Origin: Hippophae tibetana
Taxonomy: Eukaryota; Streptophyta; Magnoliopsida; Rosales; Elaeagnaceae
DNA: 64,000 nucleotides
NCBI GenBank assembly: GCA_037013495.1
Contig: CM072810.1
Coordinates: forward strand, 49,524,843-49,588,842
Direction: 5' to 3'
A model generated the notes under the pieces. That model saw only the letters and a list, made by a program, of their open reading frames with translations. It ran no database searches and was not told the origin of the DNA. Of the stretch, positions 1 to 14,000 are shown piece after piece; the stretch's first letter is position 1; the number at the start of each line of letters is the position of its first letter. The position numbers were made by a program, and so were the translations under genes.

Positions 1-529
1 AGCCGTAAAGGAGATATTTGTCCAAAAAAATTGTTCTTTATTTATGTGTTAAATAAATATATATTCTTCCAAAAAAAATATGAAAAAAGTGAAAGGAAAA
101 GGCTATTGTTCCCATTTTAAAAAGGAACAAAACATTTGGTAAATCAGAGTTCCAACATTAAAGGACGATTAATTTTTACTCTGTTATCGAAACAACTATT
201 ATAATATATCAAAATGAAGCCCGTACCGATTCAAACAATCTGATTTGGCCCCAAAAAGGAACCACATTTTTGTACCCAAATTCCATCGTTTACATCATTT
301 ACCGAGTGTTTTAAGTGTTTCTCTCACAATTTCCGTTGTACTTACTTTCTATTTTATTCAAACGAGCCGTAAAGGAGATTTGGGTGCAAACAAAGGGTTC
401 TTTATTTATGCGTTCAATCAATATCTATGCTTACAAAGAACAAATAAGGGAAGATAAAAAGAAAGGAGCTACAGTTCAAATTTTAAAAAAGAATAAAACA
501 TTTGATAAATCGCAATTTGAACTTTAAAA

Positions 530-890
530 GATGATAACTTTTGACTCGGGTATTGAAACGACTATATTATTATATGAAACCGAAGCTCTTAGCGATTCAC
601 ACCATATGATATGGCCTCAAATTTGGAATATCATTTTTGTACTTAAATTTCACCATTTACATCATTTATTTTGGGTTTTTAGTTTTTTGCCCACCATTTC
701 CGTTGTACTTACTTTCGATTTTATTCAAAAGAGCCGTAAAGGAGATATTGGTGCGAACAAAGGGTCCTTTATTTATGTGTTCAATCCCTATATATTCTTC
801 CAAAAAAATGAATAAAGAAAAAGGAAAAGGCTATTGATCCCATTTAAAAATGGAAAAAACATTTGATAAATTGGAGTTCCAACTTTAAAC
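530..890 (+). repeat. Representative type B satellite monomer (361 bp)
   Basis: Starts at GATGATAACTTTTGACTCGGG and ends before the next GACGATAAAC. It carries the B-specific GACTCGGGTATTGAAACGAC block and TGGCCTCAAATTTGG. A 94-codon open frame (531-815) runs through most B monomers. Other B copies break it, for example with a TAA in GGTATTTAAACG near 20930, 22384, 24923 and 25651, so it is not treated as a gene. Monomer phase is my choice; any start point is equally valid. Confidence 0.9.
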
Positions 891-1254
891 GACGATAAAC
901 TTTTACTTGCATATCGAGAAAACCATTATAATATATCAAATTGAAGATCGTACCGATTCAAACAATTGGATTTGGCCCCATAGAGGAACCACATATTTGT
1001 ACGCAAATTCCATCGTTTACATCATTTACCGAAGGTTTTAAGTGTTTGTCTCACCATTTCCGTTGTACTTACTTTCTATTATATTGAAAAGAGCCGTAAA
1101 GGAGATATTTGTCCAAACAAATTGTTCTTTATTTATGTGTTAAATCAATATATATTCTTCCAAAAAAAATATGAGAAAAGTGAAAGGAAAAGGCTATTGT
1201 TCCCATTTTAAAAAGTAACAAAACATTTGATAAATAACTGTTCCAACATTAAAG
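891..1254 (+). repeat. Representative type C satellite monomer (364 bp)
   Basis: Starts at GACGATAAACTTTTACTTGC and carries GGCCCCATAGAGGAACCACATATTTG. It shares the conserved core with A and B. The distal half has TTGTCCAAACAAATTGTTC in place of the A/B sequence TTGGTGCAAACAAAGGGTTC. C is the type that forms a pure run right of the retrotransposon (59714-62618). Confidence 0.9.
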
Positions 1255-1620
1255 GACGATTAATTTTTACTCTGTTATCGAAACAACTATTATAATATAT
1301 CAAAATGAAGCCCGTACCGATTCAAACAATCTGATTTGGCCCCGAAAAGGAACCACATTTTTGTACGCAAATTCCCTCGTTTACATCATTTACCGAGTGT
1401 TTTCAGTGTTTGTCTCGCAATTTCAGTTGTACTTACTTTCTATTTTATTCAAAAGAGCCGTAAAGGAAATTTTGGTGCAAACAAAGGGTTCTTTATTTAT
1501 GCGTTCAATCAATATCTATGCTTGCAAAGAACAAATAAGGGAAGAGAAAAAGAAAGGAGCTACAATTCACATTTTAAAAAAGAATAAAACATTTGATAAA
1601 TCGCAATTTGAACTTTAAAA
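1255..1620 (+). repeat. Representative type A satellite monomer (366 bp)
   Basis: Starts at GACGATTAATTTTTACTCTG and carries AAAATGAAGCCCGTACCG and GATTTGGCCCCGAAAAGGAAC. Its distal part has ATCTATGCTTGCAAAGAACA and GAAAGGAGCTAC, absent from B and C. With B and C it completes the 1,091-bp trimer. A later chimera at about 2347-2710 joins an A front to a C back and acts as a fourth type. Confidence 0.9.
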
Positions 1621-3639
1621 GATGATAACTTTTGACTCGGGTATTGAAACGACTATATTATTATATGAAACCGAAGCTCTTAGCGATTCACACCATATGA
1701 GATGGCCTCAAATTTGGAATATCATTTTTGTACCTAAATTTCACCATTTACATCATTTATTGAGGGTTATTAGTTTTTTGCCCACCATTTCCGTTGTACT
1801 TACTTTCGATTTTATTCAAAAGAGCCGTAAAGGAGATATTGGTGCGAACACAGGGTCCTTTATTTATGTGTTCAATCCCTATATATTCTTCCAAAAAAAT
1901 GAGTAAAGAAAAAGGAAAAGGCTACTGATCCCATTTAAAAATGGAAAAAACATTTGATAAATTGGAGTTCCAACTTTAAACGACGATAAACTTTTACTTG
2001 CATATCGAGAAAACCATTATAATATATCAAATTGAAGATGGTATCGATTCAAACAATTGGATTTGGCCCCATAGAGGAACCACATATTTGTACGCAAATT
2101 CCATCGTTTACATCATTTACCGAAGTTTTTAAGTGTTTGTCTCACCATTTCCGTTGTACTTACCTTCTATTATATTGAAAAGAGCAGTAAAGGAGATATT
2201 TCTCCAAACAAATTTTTCTTTATTTATGTGTTAAATCATTTTATATTCTTCCAAAAAAATATATGAGAAAAGTGAAAGGAAAAGGCTATTGTTCCCATTT
2301 TAAAAAGGAACAAAACATTTGATAAATCAGAGTTCCAACATTAAAGGACGATTAATTTTTACTCTGTTATCGAAACAACTATTATAATATATCAAAATGA
2401 AGCCCGTACCGAGTCAAACAATCTGATTTGGCCCCACAAAGGAACCACATTTTTGTACGCAAATTCCATCGTTTACATCATTTACCGAGGGTTTTAAGTG
2501 TTTGTCTCACCATTTCTGTTGTACTTACTTTCTATTATATTGAAAAGAGCCGTAAAGGAGATATTTGTCCAAACAAATTGTTCTTCATTTATGTGTTAAA
2601 TCAATATATATTCTTCCAAAAAATATATGAGATAAGAGAAAGGAAAAGGCTATTGTTCCCGTTTTAAAAAGGAACAAAACATTTGATAAATCGGAGTTCC
2701 AACATTAAAGGACGATAAATTTTTACTCTGTTATCGAAATAACTATTATAATATATCAAAATGAAGCCCGTACCAATTCAAACAATCTGATTTGGCCCCA
2801 AAAAGGAACCACATTTTTGTACCCAAATTCCATCGTTTACATCATTTACCGAGGCTTTTAAGTGTTTCTCTCACAATTTCCGTTGTACTTACTTTCTATT
2901 TAATTCAAAAGAGCCGTAAAGGAGATTTTGGTGCAAACAAAGGGTTCTTTTTTTATGCGTTCAATCAATATCTATGCTTACAAAGAACAAATAAGGGAAG
3001 AGAAAAAGAAAGGAGCTACAGTTCACATTTTAAAAAAGAATAAAATATTTGATAAATCGCAATTTGAACTTTAAAAGATGATAACTTTTGACTCGGGTAT
3101 TGAAACGACTATATTATTATATGAAACCAAAGCTCTTAGCGATTTACTCCATATGAGATGGCCTCAAATTTGGAATATCATTTTTGTACCTAAATTTCAC
3201 CATTTACATCATTTATTGAGGGTTTTTAGTTTTTTGCCCACCATTTCCGTTGTACTTACTTTCGATTTTATTCAAAAGAGTCGTAAAGGAGATATTGGTG
3301 CAAACAAAGGGTCCTTTATTTATGTGTTCAATCCCTATATATTCTTCCAAAAAAAATGAGTAAAGAAAAAGGAAAAGGCTACTGATCCCATTTAAAAAAG
3401 GAAAAAAGATTTGATAAATTGGAGTTCCAACTTTAAACGACGATAAACTTTTACTTGCATATCGAGAAAACAATTATAATATATAAAATTGAAGATTGTA
3501 CCGATTCAAACAATTGGATTTGGCCCCATAGAGGAACCACATATTTGTACGCAAATTCCATCGTTTACATCATTTACCGAAGGTTTTAAGTGTTTGTCTC
3601 ACCATTTCCATTGTACTTACTTTCTAGTATATTGAAAAG

Positions 3640-6460
3640 AGCCGTAAAGGAGATATTTGTCCAAAAAAATTGTTCTTTATTTATGTGTTAAATAAATATA
3701 TATTCTTCCAAAAAAAATATGAAAAAAGTGAAAGGAAAAGGCTATTGTTCCCATTTTAAAAAGGAACAAAACATTTGGTAAATCAGAGTTCCAACATTAA
3801 AGGACGATTAATTTTTACTCTGTTATCGAAACAACTATTATAATATATCAAAATGAAGCCCGTACCGATTCAAACAATCTGATTTGGCCCCAAAAAGGAA
3901 CCACATTTTTGTACCCAAATTCCATCGTTTACATCATTTACCGAGTGTTTTAAGTGTTTCTCTCACAATTTCCGTTGTACTTACTTTCTATTTTATTCAA
4001 ACGAGCCGTAAAGGAGATTTGGGTGCAAACAAAGGGTTCTTTATTTATGCGTTCAATCAATATCTATGCTTACAAAGAACAAATAAGGGAAGATAAAAAG
4101 AAAGGAGCTACAGTTCAAATTTTAAAAAAGAATAAAACATTTGATAAATCGCAATTTGAACTTTAAAAGATGATAACTTTTGACTCGGGTATTGAAACGA
4201 CTATATTATTATATGAAACCGAAGCTCTTAGCGATTCACACCATATGATATGGCCTCAAATTTGGAATATCATTTTTGTACTTAAATTTCACCATTTACA
4301 TCATTTATTTTGGGTTTTTAGTTTTTTGCCCACCATTTCCGTTGTACTTACTTTCGATTTTATTCAAAAGAGCCGTAAAGGAGATATTGGTGCGAACAAA
4401 GGGTCCTTTATTTATGTGTTCAATCCCTATATATTCTTCCAAAAAAATGAATAAAGAAAAAGGAAAAGGCTATTGATCCCATTTAAAAATGGAAAAAACA
4501 TTTGATAAATTGGAGTTCCAACTTTAAACGACGATAAACTTTTACTTGCATATCGAGAAAACCATTATAATATATCAAATTGAAGATCGTACCGATTCAA
4601 ACAATTGGATTTGGCCCCATAGAGGAACCACATATTTGTACGCAAATTCCATCGTTTACATCATTTACCGAAGGTTTTAAGTGTTTGTCTCACCATTTCC
4701 GTTGTACTTACTTTCTATTATATTGAAAAGAGCCGTAAAGGAGATATTTGTCCAAACAAATTGTTCTTTATTTATGTGTTAAATCAATATATATTCTTCC
4801 AAAAAAAATATGAGAAAAGTGAAAGGAAAAGGCTATTGTTCCCATTTTAAAAAGTAACAAAACATTTGATAAATCACTGTTCCAACATTAAAGGACGATT
4901 AATTTTTACTCTGTTATCGAAACAACTATTATAATATATCAAAATGAAGCCCGTACCGATTCAAACAATCTGATTTGGCCCCGAAAAGGAACCACATTTT
5001 TGTACGCAAATTCCCTCGTTTACATCATTTACCGAGTGTTTTCAGTGTTTGTCTCGCAATTTCAGTTGTACTTACTTTCTATTTTATTCAAAAGAGCCGT
5101 AAAGGAAATTTTGGTGCAAACAAAGGGTTCTTTATTTATGCGTTCAATCAATATCTATGCTTGCAAAGAACAAATAAGGGAAGAGAAAAAGAAAGGAGCT
5201 ACAATTCACATTTTAAAAAAGAATAAAACATTTGATAAATCGCAATTTGAACTTTAAAAGATGATAACTTTTGACTCGGGTATTGAAACGACTATATTAT
5301 TATATGAAACCGAAGCTCTTAGCGATTCACACCATATGAGATGGCCTCAAATTTGGAATATCATTTTTGTACCTAAATTTCACCATTTACATCATTTATT
5401 GAGGGTTTTTAGTTTTTTGCCCACCATTTCCGTTGTACTTACTTTCGATTTTATTCAAAAGAGCCGTAAAGGAGATATTGGTGCGAACACAGGGTCCTTT
5501 ATTTATGTGTTCAATCCCTATATATTCTTCCAAAAAAATGAGTAAAGAAAAAGGAAAAGGCTACTGATCCCATTTAAAAATGGAAAAAACATTTGATAAA
5601 TTGGAGTTCCAACTTTAAACGACGATAAACTTTTACTTGCATATCGAGAAAACCATTATAATATATCAAATTGAAGATGGTATCGATTCAAACAATTGGA
5701 TTTGGCCCCATAGAGGAACCACATATTTGTACGCAAATTCCATCGTTTACATCATTTACCGAAGTTTTTAAGTGTTTGTCTCACCATTTCCGTTGTACTT
5801 ACCTTCTATTATATTGAAAAGAGCAGTAAAGGAGATATTTCTCCAAACAAATTTTTCTTTATTTATGTGTTAAATCATTTTATATTCTTCCAAAAAAATA
5901 TATGAGAAAAGTGAAAGGAAAAGGCTATTGTTCCCATTTTAAAAAGGAACATAACATTTGATAAATCAGAGTTCCAACATTAAAGGACGATTAATTTTTA
6001 CTCTGTTATCGAAACAACTATTATAATATATCAAAATGAAGCCCGTACCGAGTCAAACAATCTGATTTGGCCCCACAAAGGAACCACATTTTTGTACGCA
6101 AATTCCATCGTTTACATCATTTACCGAGGGTTTTAAGTGTTTGTCTCACCATTTCTGTTGTACTTACTTTCTATTATATTGAAAAGAGCCGTAAAGGAGA
6201 TATTTGTCCAAACAAATTGTTCTTCATTTATGTGTTAAATCAATATATATTCTTCCAAAAAATATATGAGATAAGAGAAAGGAAAAGGCTATTGTTCCCG
6301 TTTTAAAAAGGAACAAAACATTTGATAAATCGGAGTTCCAACATTAAAGGACGATAAATTTTTACTCTGTTATCGAAATAACTATTATAATATATCAAAA
6401 TGAAGCCCGTACCAATTCAAACAATCTGATTTGGCCCCAAAAAGGAACCACATTTTTGTA
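3640..6460 (+). repeat. 10-monomer higher-order unit, copy 2 (partial)
   Basis: Near-identical to 1-2821. About three differences are noticed by eye over 2.8 kb, including GGAACATAACAT near 5949. The match ends where 2822 reads ACCCAAATTCCATCG and 6460 onward reads ACGCAAATTCCAGCA, so the second copy is truncated or joined to another array variant there. Confidence 0.88.
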
Positions 6461-6715
6461 CGCAAATTCCAGCATTTACATCATTTACCGAGGCTTTTAA
6501 GTGTTTGACTCACAATTTCCGTTGTACTTACTTTCTATTTAATTCAAAAGAGCCGTAAAGGAGATTTTGGTGCAAACAAAGGGTTCTTTATTTATGCGTT
6601 CAATCAATATCTATGCTTACAAAGAACAAATAAGGGAAGAGAAAAAGAAAGGAGCTACAGTTCAAATTTTAAAAAAGAATAAAACATTTGATAAATCGCA
6701 ATTTGAACTTTAAAA

Positions 6716-9700
6716 GATGATAACTTTTGACTCGGGTATTGAAACGACTATATTATTATATGAAACCGAAGCTCTTAGCGATTCACTGCATATGATATGG
6801 CCTCAAATTTGGAATATCATTTTTGTACTTAAATTTCACCATTTACATCATTTATTTTGGGTTTTTAGTTTTTTGCCCACCATTTCCGTTGTACTTACTT
6901 TCGATTTTATTCAAAAGAGCCGTAAAGGAGATATTGGTGCGAACAAAGGGTCCTTTATTTATGTGTTCAATCCCTATATATTCTTCCAAAAAAATGAATA
7001 AAGAAAAAGGAAAAGGCTATTGATCCCATTTAAAAATGGAAAAAACATTTGATAAATTGGAGTTCCAACTTTAAACGACGATAAACTTTTACTTGCATAT
7101 CGAGAAAACCATTATAATATATCAAATTGAAGATCGTACCGATTCAAACAATTGGATTTGGCCCCATAGAGGAACCACATATTTGTACGCAAATTCCATC
7201 GTTTACATCATTTACCGAAGGTTTTAAGTGTTTGTCTCACCATTTCCGTTGTACTTACTTTCTATTATATTGAAAAGAGCCGTAAAGGAGATATTTGTCC
7301 AAACAAATTGTTCTTTATTTATGTGTTAAATCAATATATATTCTTCCAAAAAAAATATGAGAAAAGTGAAAGGAAAAGGCTATTGTTCCCATTTTAAAAA
7401 GTAACAAAACATTTGATAAATCACTGTTCCAACATTAAAGGACGATTAATTTTTACTCTGTTATCGAAACAACTATTATAATATATCAAAATGAAGCCCG
7501 TACCGATTCAAACAATCTGATTTGGCCCCGAAAAGGAACCACATTTTTGTACGCAAATTCCATCGTTTACATCATTTACCGAGTGTTTTCAGTGTTTGTC
7601 TCGCAATTTCAGTTGTACTTACTTTCTATTTTATTCAAAAGAGCCGTAAAGGAAATTTTGGTGCAAACAAAGGGTTCTTTATTTATGCGTTCAATCAATA
7701 TCTATGCTTGCAAAGAACAAATAAGGGAAGAGAAAAAGAAAGGAGCTACAGTTCACATTTTAAAAAAGAATAAAACATTTGATAAATCGCAATTTGAACT
7801 TTAAAAGATGATAACTTTTGACTCGGGTATTGAAACGACTATATTATTATATGAAACCGAAGCTCTTAGCGATTCACTGCATATGATATGGCCTCAAATT
7901 TGGAATATCATTTTTGTACATAAATTTCACCATTTACATCATTTATTTTGGGTTTGTAGTTTTTTGCCCACCATTTCCGTTGTACTTACTTTCGATTTTA
8001 TTCAAAAGAGCCGTAAAGGAGATATTGGTGCGAACAAAGGGTCCTTTATTTATGTGTTCAATCCCTATATATTCTTCCAAAAAAATGAATAAAGAAAAAG
8101 GAAAAGGCTATTGATCCCATTTAAAAATGGAAAAAACATTTGATAAATTGGAGTTCCAACTTTAAACGACGATAAACTTTTACTTGCATATCGAGAAAAC
8201 CATTATAATATATCAAATTGAAGATCGTACCGATTCAAACAATTGGATTTGGCCCCATAGAGGAACCACATATTTGTACGCAAATTCCATCGTTTACATC
8301 ATTTACCGAAGGTTTTAAGTGTTTGTCTCACCATTTCCGTTGTACTTACTTTCTATTATATTGAAAAGAGCCGTAAAGGAGATATTTGTCCAAACAAATT
8401 GTTCTTTATTTATGTGTTAAATCAATATATATTCTTCCAAAAAAAATATGAGAAAAGTGAAAGGAAAAGGCTATTGTTCCCATTTTAAAAAGTAAAAAAA
8501 CATTTGATAAATCACTGTTCCAACATTAAAGGACGATTAATTTTTACTCTGTTATCGAAACAACTATTATAATATATCAAAATGAAGCCCGTACCGATTC
8601 AAACAATCTGATTTGGCCCCGAAAAGGAACCACATTTTTGTACGCAAATTCCATCGTTTACATCATTTACCGAGTGTTTTCAGTGTTTGTCTCGCAATTT
8701 CAGTTGTACTTACTTTCTATTTTATTCAAAAGAGCCGTAAAGGAAATTTTGGTGCAAACAAAGGGTTCTTTATTTATGCGTTCAATCAATATCTATGCTT
8801 GCAAAGAACAAATAAGGGAAGAGAAAAAGAAAGGAGCTACAGTTCACATTTTAAAAAAGAATAAAACATTTGATAAATCGCAATTTGAACTTTAAAAGAT
8901 GATAACTTTTGACTCGGGTATTGAAACGACTATATTATTATATGAAACCGAAGCTCTTAGCGATTCACACCATATGAGATGGCCTCAAATTTGGAATATC
9001 ATTTTTGTACTTAAATTTCACCATTTACATCATTTATTTTGGGTTTTTAGTTTTTTGCCCACCATTTCCGTTGTACACACTTTCGATTTTATTCAAAAGA
9101 GCCGTAAAGGAGATATTGGTGCGAACAAAGGGTCCTTTATTTATGTGTTCAATCCCTATATATTCTTCCAAAAAAATGAATAAAGAAAAAGGAAAAGGCT
9201 ATTGATCCCATTTAAAAATGGAAAAAACATTTGATAAATTGGAGTTCCAACTTTAAACGACGATAAACTTTTACTTGCATATCGAGAAAACCATTATAAT
9301 ATATCAAATTGAAGATCGTACCGATTCAAACAATTGGATTTGGCCCCATAGAGGAACCACATATTTGTACGCAAATTCCATCGTTTACATCATTTACCGA
9401 AGGTTTTAAGTGTTTGTCTCACTATTTCCGTTGTACTTACTTTCTATTATATTGAAAAGAGCCGTAAAGGAGATATTTGTCCAAACAAATTGTTCTTTAT
9501 TTATGTGTTAAATCAATATATATTCTTCCAAAAAAAATATGAGAAAAGTGAAAGGAAAAGGCTATTGTTCCCATTTTAAAAAGTAACAAAACATTTGATA
9601 AACCACTGTTCCAACATTAAAGGACGATTAATTTTTACTCTGTTATCGAAACAACTATTATAATATATCAAAATGAAGCCCGTACCGATTCAAACAATCT

Positions 9701-11079
9701 GATTTGGCCCCGAAAAGGAACCACATTTTTGTACGCAAATTCCATCGTTTACATCATTTACCGAGTGTTTTCAGTGTTTGTCTCGCAATTTCAGTTGTAC
9801 TTACTTTCTATTTTACTCAAAAGAGCCGTAAAGGAAATTTTGGTGCAAACAAAGGGTTCTTTATTTATGCGTTCAATCAATATCTATGCTTGCAAAGAAC
9901 AAATAAGGGAAGAGAAAAAGAAAGGAGCTACAGTTCACATTTTAAAAAAGAATAAAACATTTGATAAATCGCAATTTGAACTTTAAAAGATGATAACTTT
10001 TGACTCGGGTATTGAAACGACTATATTATTATATGAAACCGAAGCTCTTAGCGATTCACTGCATATGATATGGCCTCAAATTTGGAATATCATTTTTGTA
10101 CTTAAATTTCACCATTTACATCATTTATTTTGGGTTTGTAGTTTTTTGCCCACCATTTCCGTTGTACTTACTTTCGATTTTATTCAAAAGAGCCGTAAAG
10201 GAGATATTGGTGCGAACAAAGGGTCCTTTATTTATGTGTTCAATCCCTATATATTCTTCCAAAAAAATGAATAAAGAAAAAGGAAAAGGCTATTGATCCC
10301 ATTTAAAAATGGAAAAAACATTTGATAAATTGGAGTTCCAACTTTAAACGACGATAAACTTTTACTTGCATATCGAGAAAACCATTATAATATATCAAAT
10401 TGAAGATCGTACCGATTCAAACAATTGGATTTGGCCCCATAGAGGAACCACATATTTGTACGCAAATTCCATCGTTTACATCATTTACCGAAGGTTTTAA
10501 GTGTTTGTCTCACCATTTCCGTTGTACTTACTTTCTATTATATTGAAAAGAGCCGTAAAGGAGATATTTGTCCAAACAAATTGTTCTTTATTTATGTGTT
10601 AAATCAATATATATTCTTCCAAAAAAAATATGAGAAAAGTGAAAGGAAAAGGCTATTGTTCCCATTTTAAAAAGTAACAAAACATTTGATAAATCACTGT
10701 TCCAACATTAAAGGACGATTAATTTTTACTCTGTTATCGAAACAACTATTATAATATATCAAAATGAAGCCCGTACCGATTCAAACAATCTGATTTGGCC
10801 CCGAAAAGGAACCACATTTTTGTACGCAAATTCCATCGTTTACATCATTTACCGAGTGTTTTCAGTGTTTGTCTCGCAATTTCAGTTGTACTTACTTTCT
10901 ATTTTATTCAAAAGAGCCGTAAAGGAAATTTTGGTGCAAACAAAGGGTTCTTTATTTATGCGTTCAATCAATATCTATGCTTGCAAAGAACAAATAAGGG
11001 AAGAGAAAAAGAAAGGAGCTACAGTTCACATTTTAAAAAAGAATAAAACATTTGATAAATCGCAATTTGAACTTTAAAA
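6716..11079 (+). repeat. Four tandem copies of the 1,091-bp B-C-A trimer
   Basis: B monomers begin at 6716, 7807, 8898 and 9989, and the next at 11080. Each step is exactly 1,091 bp, so this is the clearest stretch of the trimer. Copies differ by single bases, for example TTGGGTTTTTAG against TTGGGTTTGTAG and GTACTTACT against GTACACACT near 9073. A single trimer of the same kind lies at 15449-16539. Confidence 0.93.
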
Positions 11080-14000
11080 GATGATAACTTTTGACTCGGG
11101 TATTGAAACGACTATATTATTATATGAAACCGAAGCTCTTAGCGATTCACTGCATATGAGATGGCCTCAAATTTGGAATATCATTTTTGTACTTAAATTT
11201 CACCATTTACATCATTTATTGAGGGTTTGTAGTTTTTTGCCCACCATTTCCGTTGTACTTACTTTCGATTTTATTCAAAAGAGCCGTAAAGGAGATATTG
11301 GTGCGAACAAAGGGTCCTTTATTTATGTGTTCAATCCCTATATATTTTTCCAAAAAGATATGAGAAAAGTGAAAGGAAAAGGCTATTGTTCCCATTTTAA
11401 AAAGGAACAAAACATTTGATAAATCGCAGTTCTAACGTTATAGGACGATAAATGTTTACTCTGTTATCGAAACAACTATTATAATATATCAAATTGAAGC
11501 CCATACCGATTCAAATAATCTGATTTGGCCCCACAAAGGATCCACATTTTTGTACGCAAATTCCAGCGTTTACCTCATTTACCGATGGTTTTAAGTGTTT
11601 GTCTCACAATTTCCGTTGTACTTATTTTCCATTTTATACAAAAGAGCCGTAAAGGAGATTTTGGTGCAAACAAAGGGTTCTTTATTTATACATTCAATCA
11701 ATATCTATGCTTCCTAAAAACAAATAAGGGAAGAGAAAAAGAAAGGAGCTACAGTTCACATTTTAAAAAAGAATAAAACATTTGATAAATCGCAATTTGA
11801 ACTTTAAAAGATGATACCTTTTGACTCGGGTACTGAAACGACTATATTATTATATGAAACCGAAGTTCTTAGCGATTCACACCATATGAGATGGTCTCAA
11901 ATTTGGAATATCATTTTTGTACCTAAATTTCACCATTTACATCATTTATTGAGGGTTTTTAGTTTTTTACCCACCATTTCCGTAGTACTTATTTTCGATT
12001 TTATTCAAAAGAGCCGTAAAGGAGATATTGGTGCAAACAAAGGGTTCTTTATTTATGTGTTCAATCTCTATATATTCTTCCAAAAAAATGAGTAAAGAAA
12101 AAGGAAAAGGCTACTGATCCCATTTAAAAAAGAAAAAAACATTTGATAAATTGGAGTTCCAACTTTAAACGACTTTAAAATTTTACTTGCATATCGAGAA
12201 AACTATTATAATATATCAAATTGAAGATCGTACCGATTCAAACAATTGGATTTGGACCCATAGAGGAACCACATATTTGTACGCAAATTCCATCGTTTAC
12301 ATCATTTACCGAAGTTTTTAAGTGTTTGTCTCACCATTTCCGTTGTACTTACTTTCTATTATATTGAAAAGGGCCGTAAAGGAGATATTTGTCCAAACAA
12401 ATTTTTCTTTATTAATGTGTTAAATCAATATATATTCTTCCAAAAAAAATATGAGAAAAGTGAAAGGAAAAGGCTATTATTCCCATTTTAAAAAGGAACA
12501 AAACATTCGATAAATCGGAGTTCCAACATTAAAGGACGATAAATTTTTACTCTCTTATCGAAATAACTATTATAATATATCAAAATGAAGCCCGTACCGA
12601 TTCAAACAATCTGATTTGGCACCAAAAAGGAACCACATTTTTGTACACAAATTCAGCGTTTACATCATTTACCGAGGGTTTTAAGTCTTTGTCTCACAAT
12701 TTCCGTTGTACTTACTTTCTATTTAATTCAAAAGACCCTTAAAGGTGATTCTGGTGCAAACAAAGGGTTCTTTTTTTATGCGTTCAATCAATATCTATGC
12801 TTACAAAGAATAAATAAGGGAAGAGAAAAAGAAAGGAGCTACAGTTCACATTTTAAAAAAGAATAAAACATTTGATAAATCGCAATTTGAACTTTAAAAG
12901 ATGATACCTTTTGACTCGGGTATTGAAACGACTATATTATTATATGAAATCGAAGCTCTTAGCGATTCACACCATATGAGATGGTCTCAAATTTGGAATA
13001 TCATTTTTGTACCTAAATTTCACCATTTACATAATTTATTGAGGGTTTTTAGTTTTTTGCCCACCATTTCCGTTGTACTTACTTTCGATTTTATTCAAAA
13101 GAGCCGTAAAGGAGATATTGGTGTGAACAAAGGGTCCTTTATTTATGTGTTCAATCCCTATATATTCTTCCAAAAAAATGAGTAAAGAAAAAGGAAAAGA
13201 CTAGTGATCCCATTGAAAAAAGGAAAAAACATTTGATAAATTGGAGTTCCAACTTTAAACGACTTTAAACTTTTACTTGCATATCGAGAAAACTATTATA
13301 ATATATCATATTGAAGATCGTACCGATACAAACAATTGGATTTGGACCCATAGAGGAACCACATATTTGCACGCAAATTCCATCGTTTACATCATTTACC
13401 GAAGGTTTTAAGTGTTTGTCTCACCATTTCCGTTGTACTTACTTTCTATTATATTGAAAAGAGCCGTAAAGGGGATATTTGTCCAAACAAATTTTTCTTT
13501 ATTAATGTGTTAAATCAATATATATTCTTCCAAAAAAAATATGAGAAAAGTGAAAGGAAAAGGCTATTATTCCCATTTTAAAAAGGAACAAAACATTTGA
13601 TAAATCAGAGTTCCAACATTAAAGGACGATAAATATTTACTCTGTTATCGAAATAACTCTTATAATATATCAAAATGAAGCCCGTACCAATTCAAACAAT
13701 CTGATTTGGCCCCAAAAAGGAACCACATTTTTGTACGTAAATTCCAGCGTTTACATCATTTACCGAGGGTTTTAAGTGTTTGTCTCACAATTTCCGTTGT
13801 ACTTACTTTCTATTTAATTCAAAAGAACCGTAAAGGAGATTTTGGTGCAAACAAAGGGTTCTTTTTTTATGCGTTCATTCAATATCTATGCTTACAAAAG
13901 AACAAATAAGGGAAGAGAAAAAGAAAGGAGCTACAGTTCACATTTTAAAAAAGAATAAAACATTTGATAAATCGCAATTTGAACTTAAAAAGATGATAAC

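Larger units (their letters stand above)
1..3639 (+). repeat. 10-monomer higher-order unit, copy 1
   Basis: Position 1 aligns with position 3640, so this is one full 3,639-bp unit (ten monomers). Read from the A monomer at 164 the order is A B C A B C (A/C chimera) A B C. The next copy follows directly. Only scattered differences are seen by eye, such as ATAAATAACTG at 1230 against ATAAATCACTG in copy 2, and GGTTATTAG near 1767 against GGTTTTTAG. Confidence 0.9.

Noticed and set aside
530..550. Possible CENP-B box in the B monomer (…ACTCGGGT)
   Set aside because: Matches only the A-nn-CGGG half; the required TTCG half is absent.
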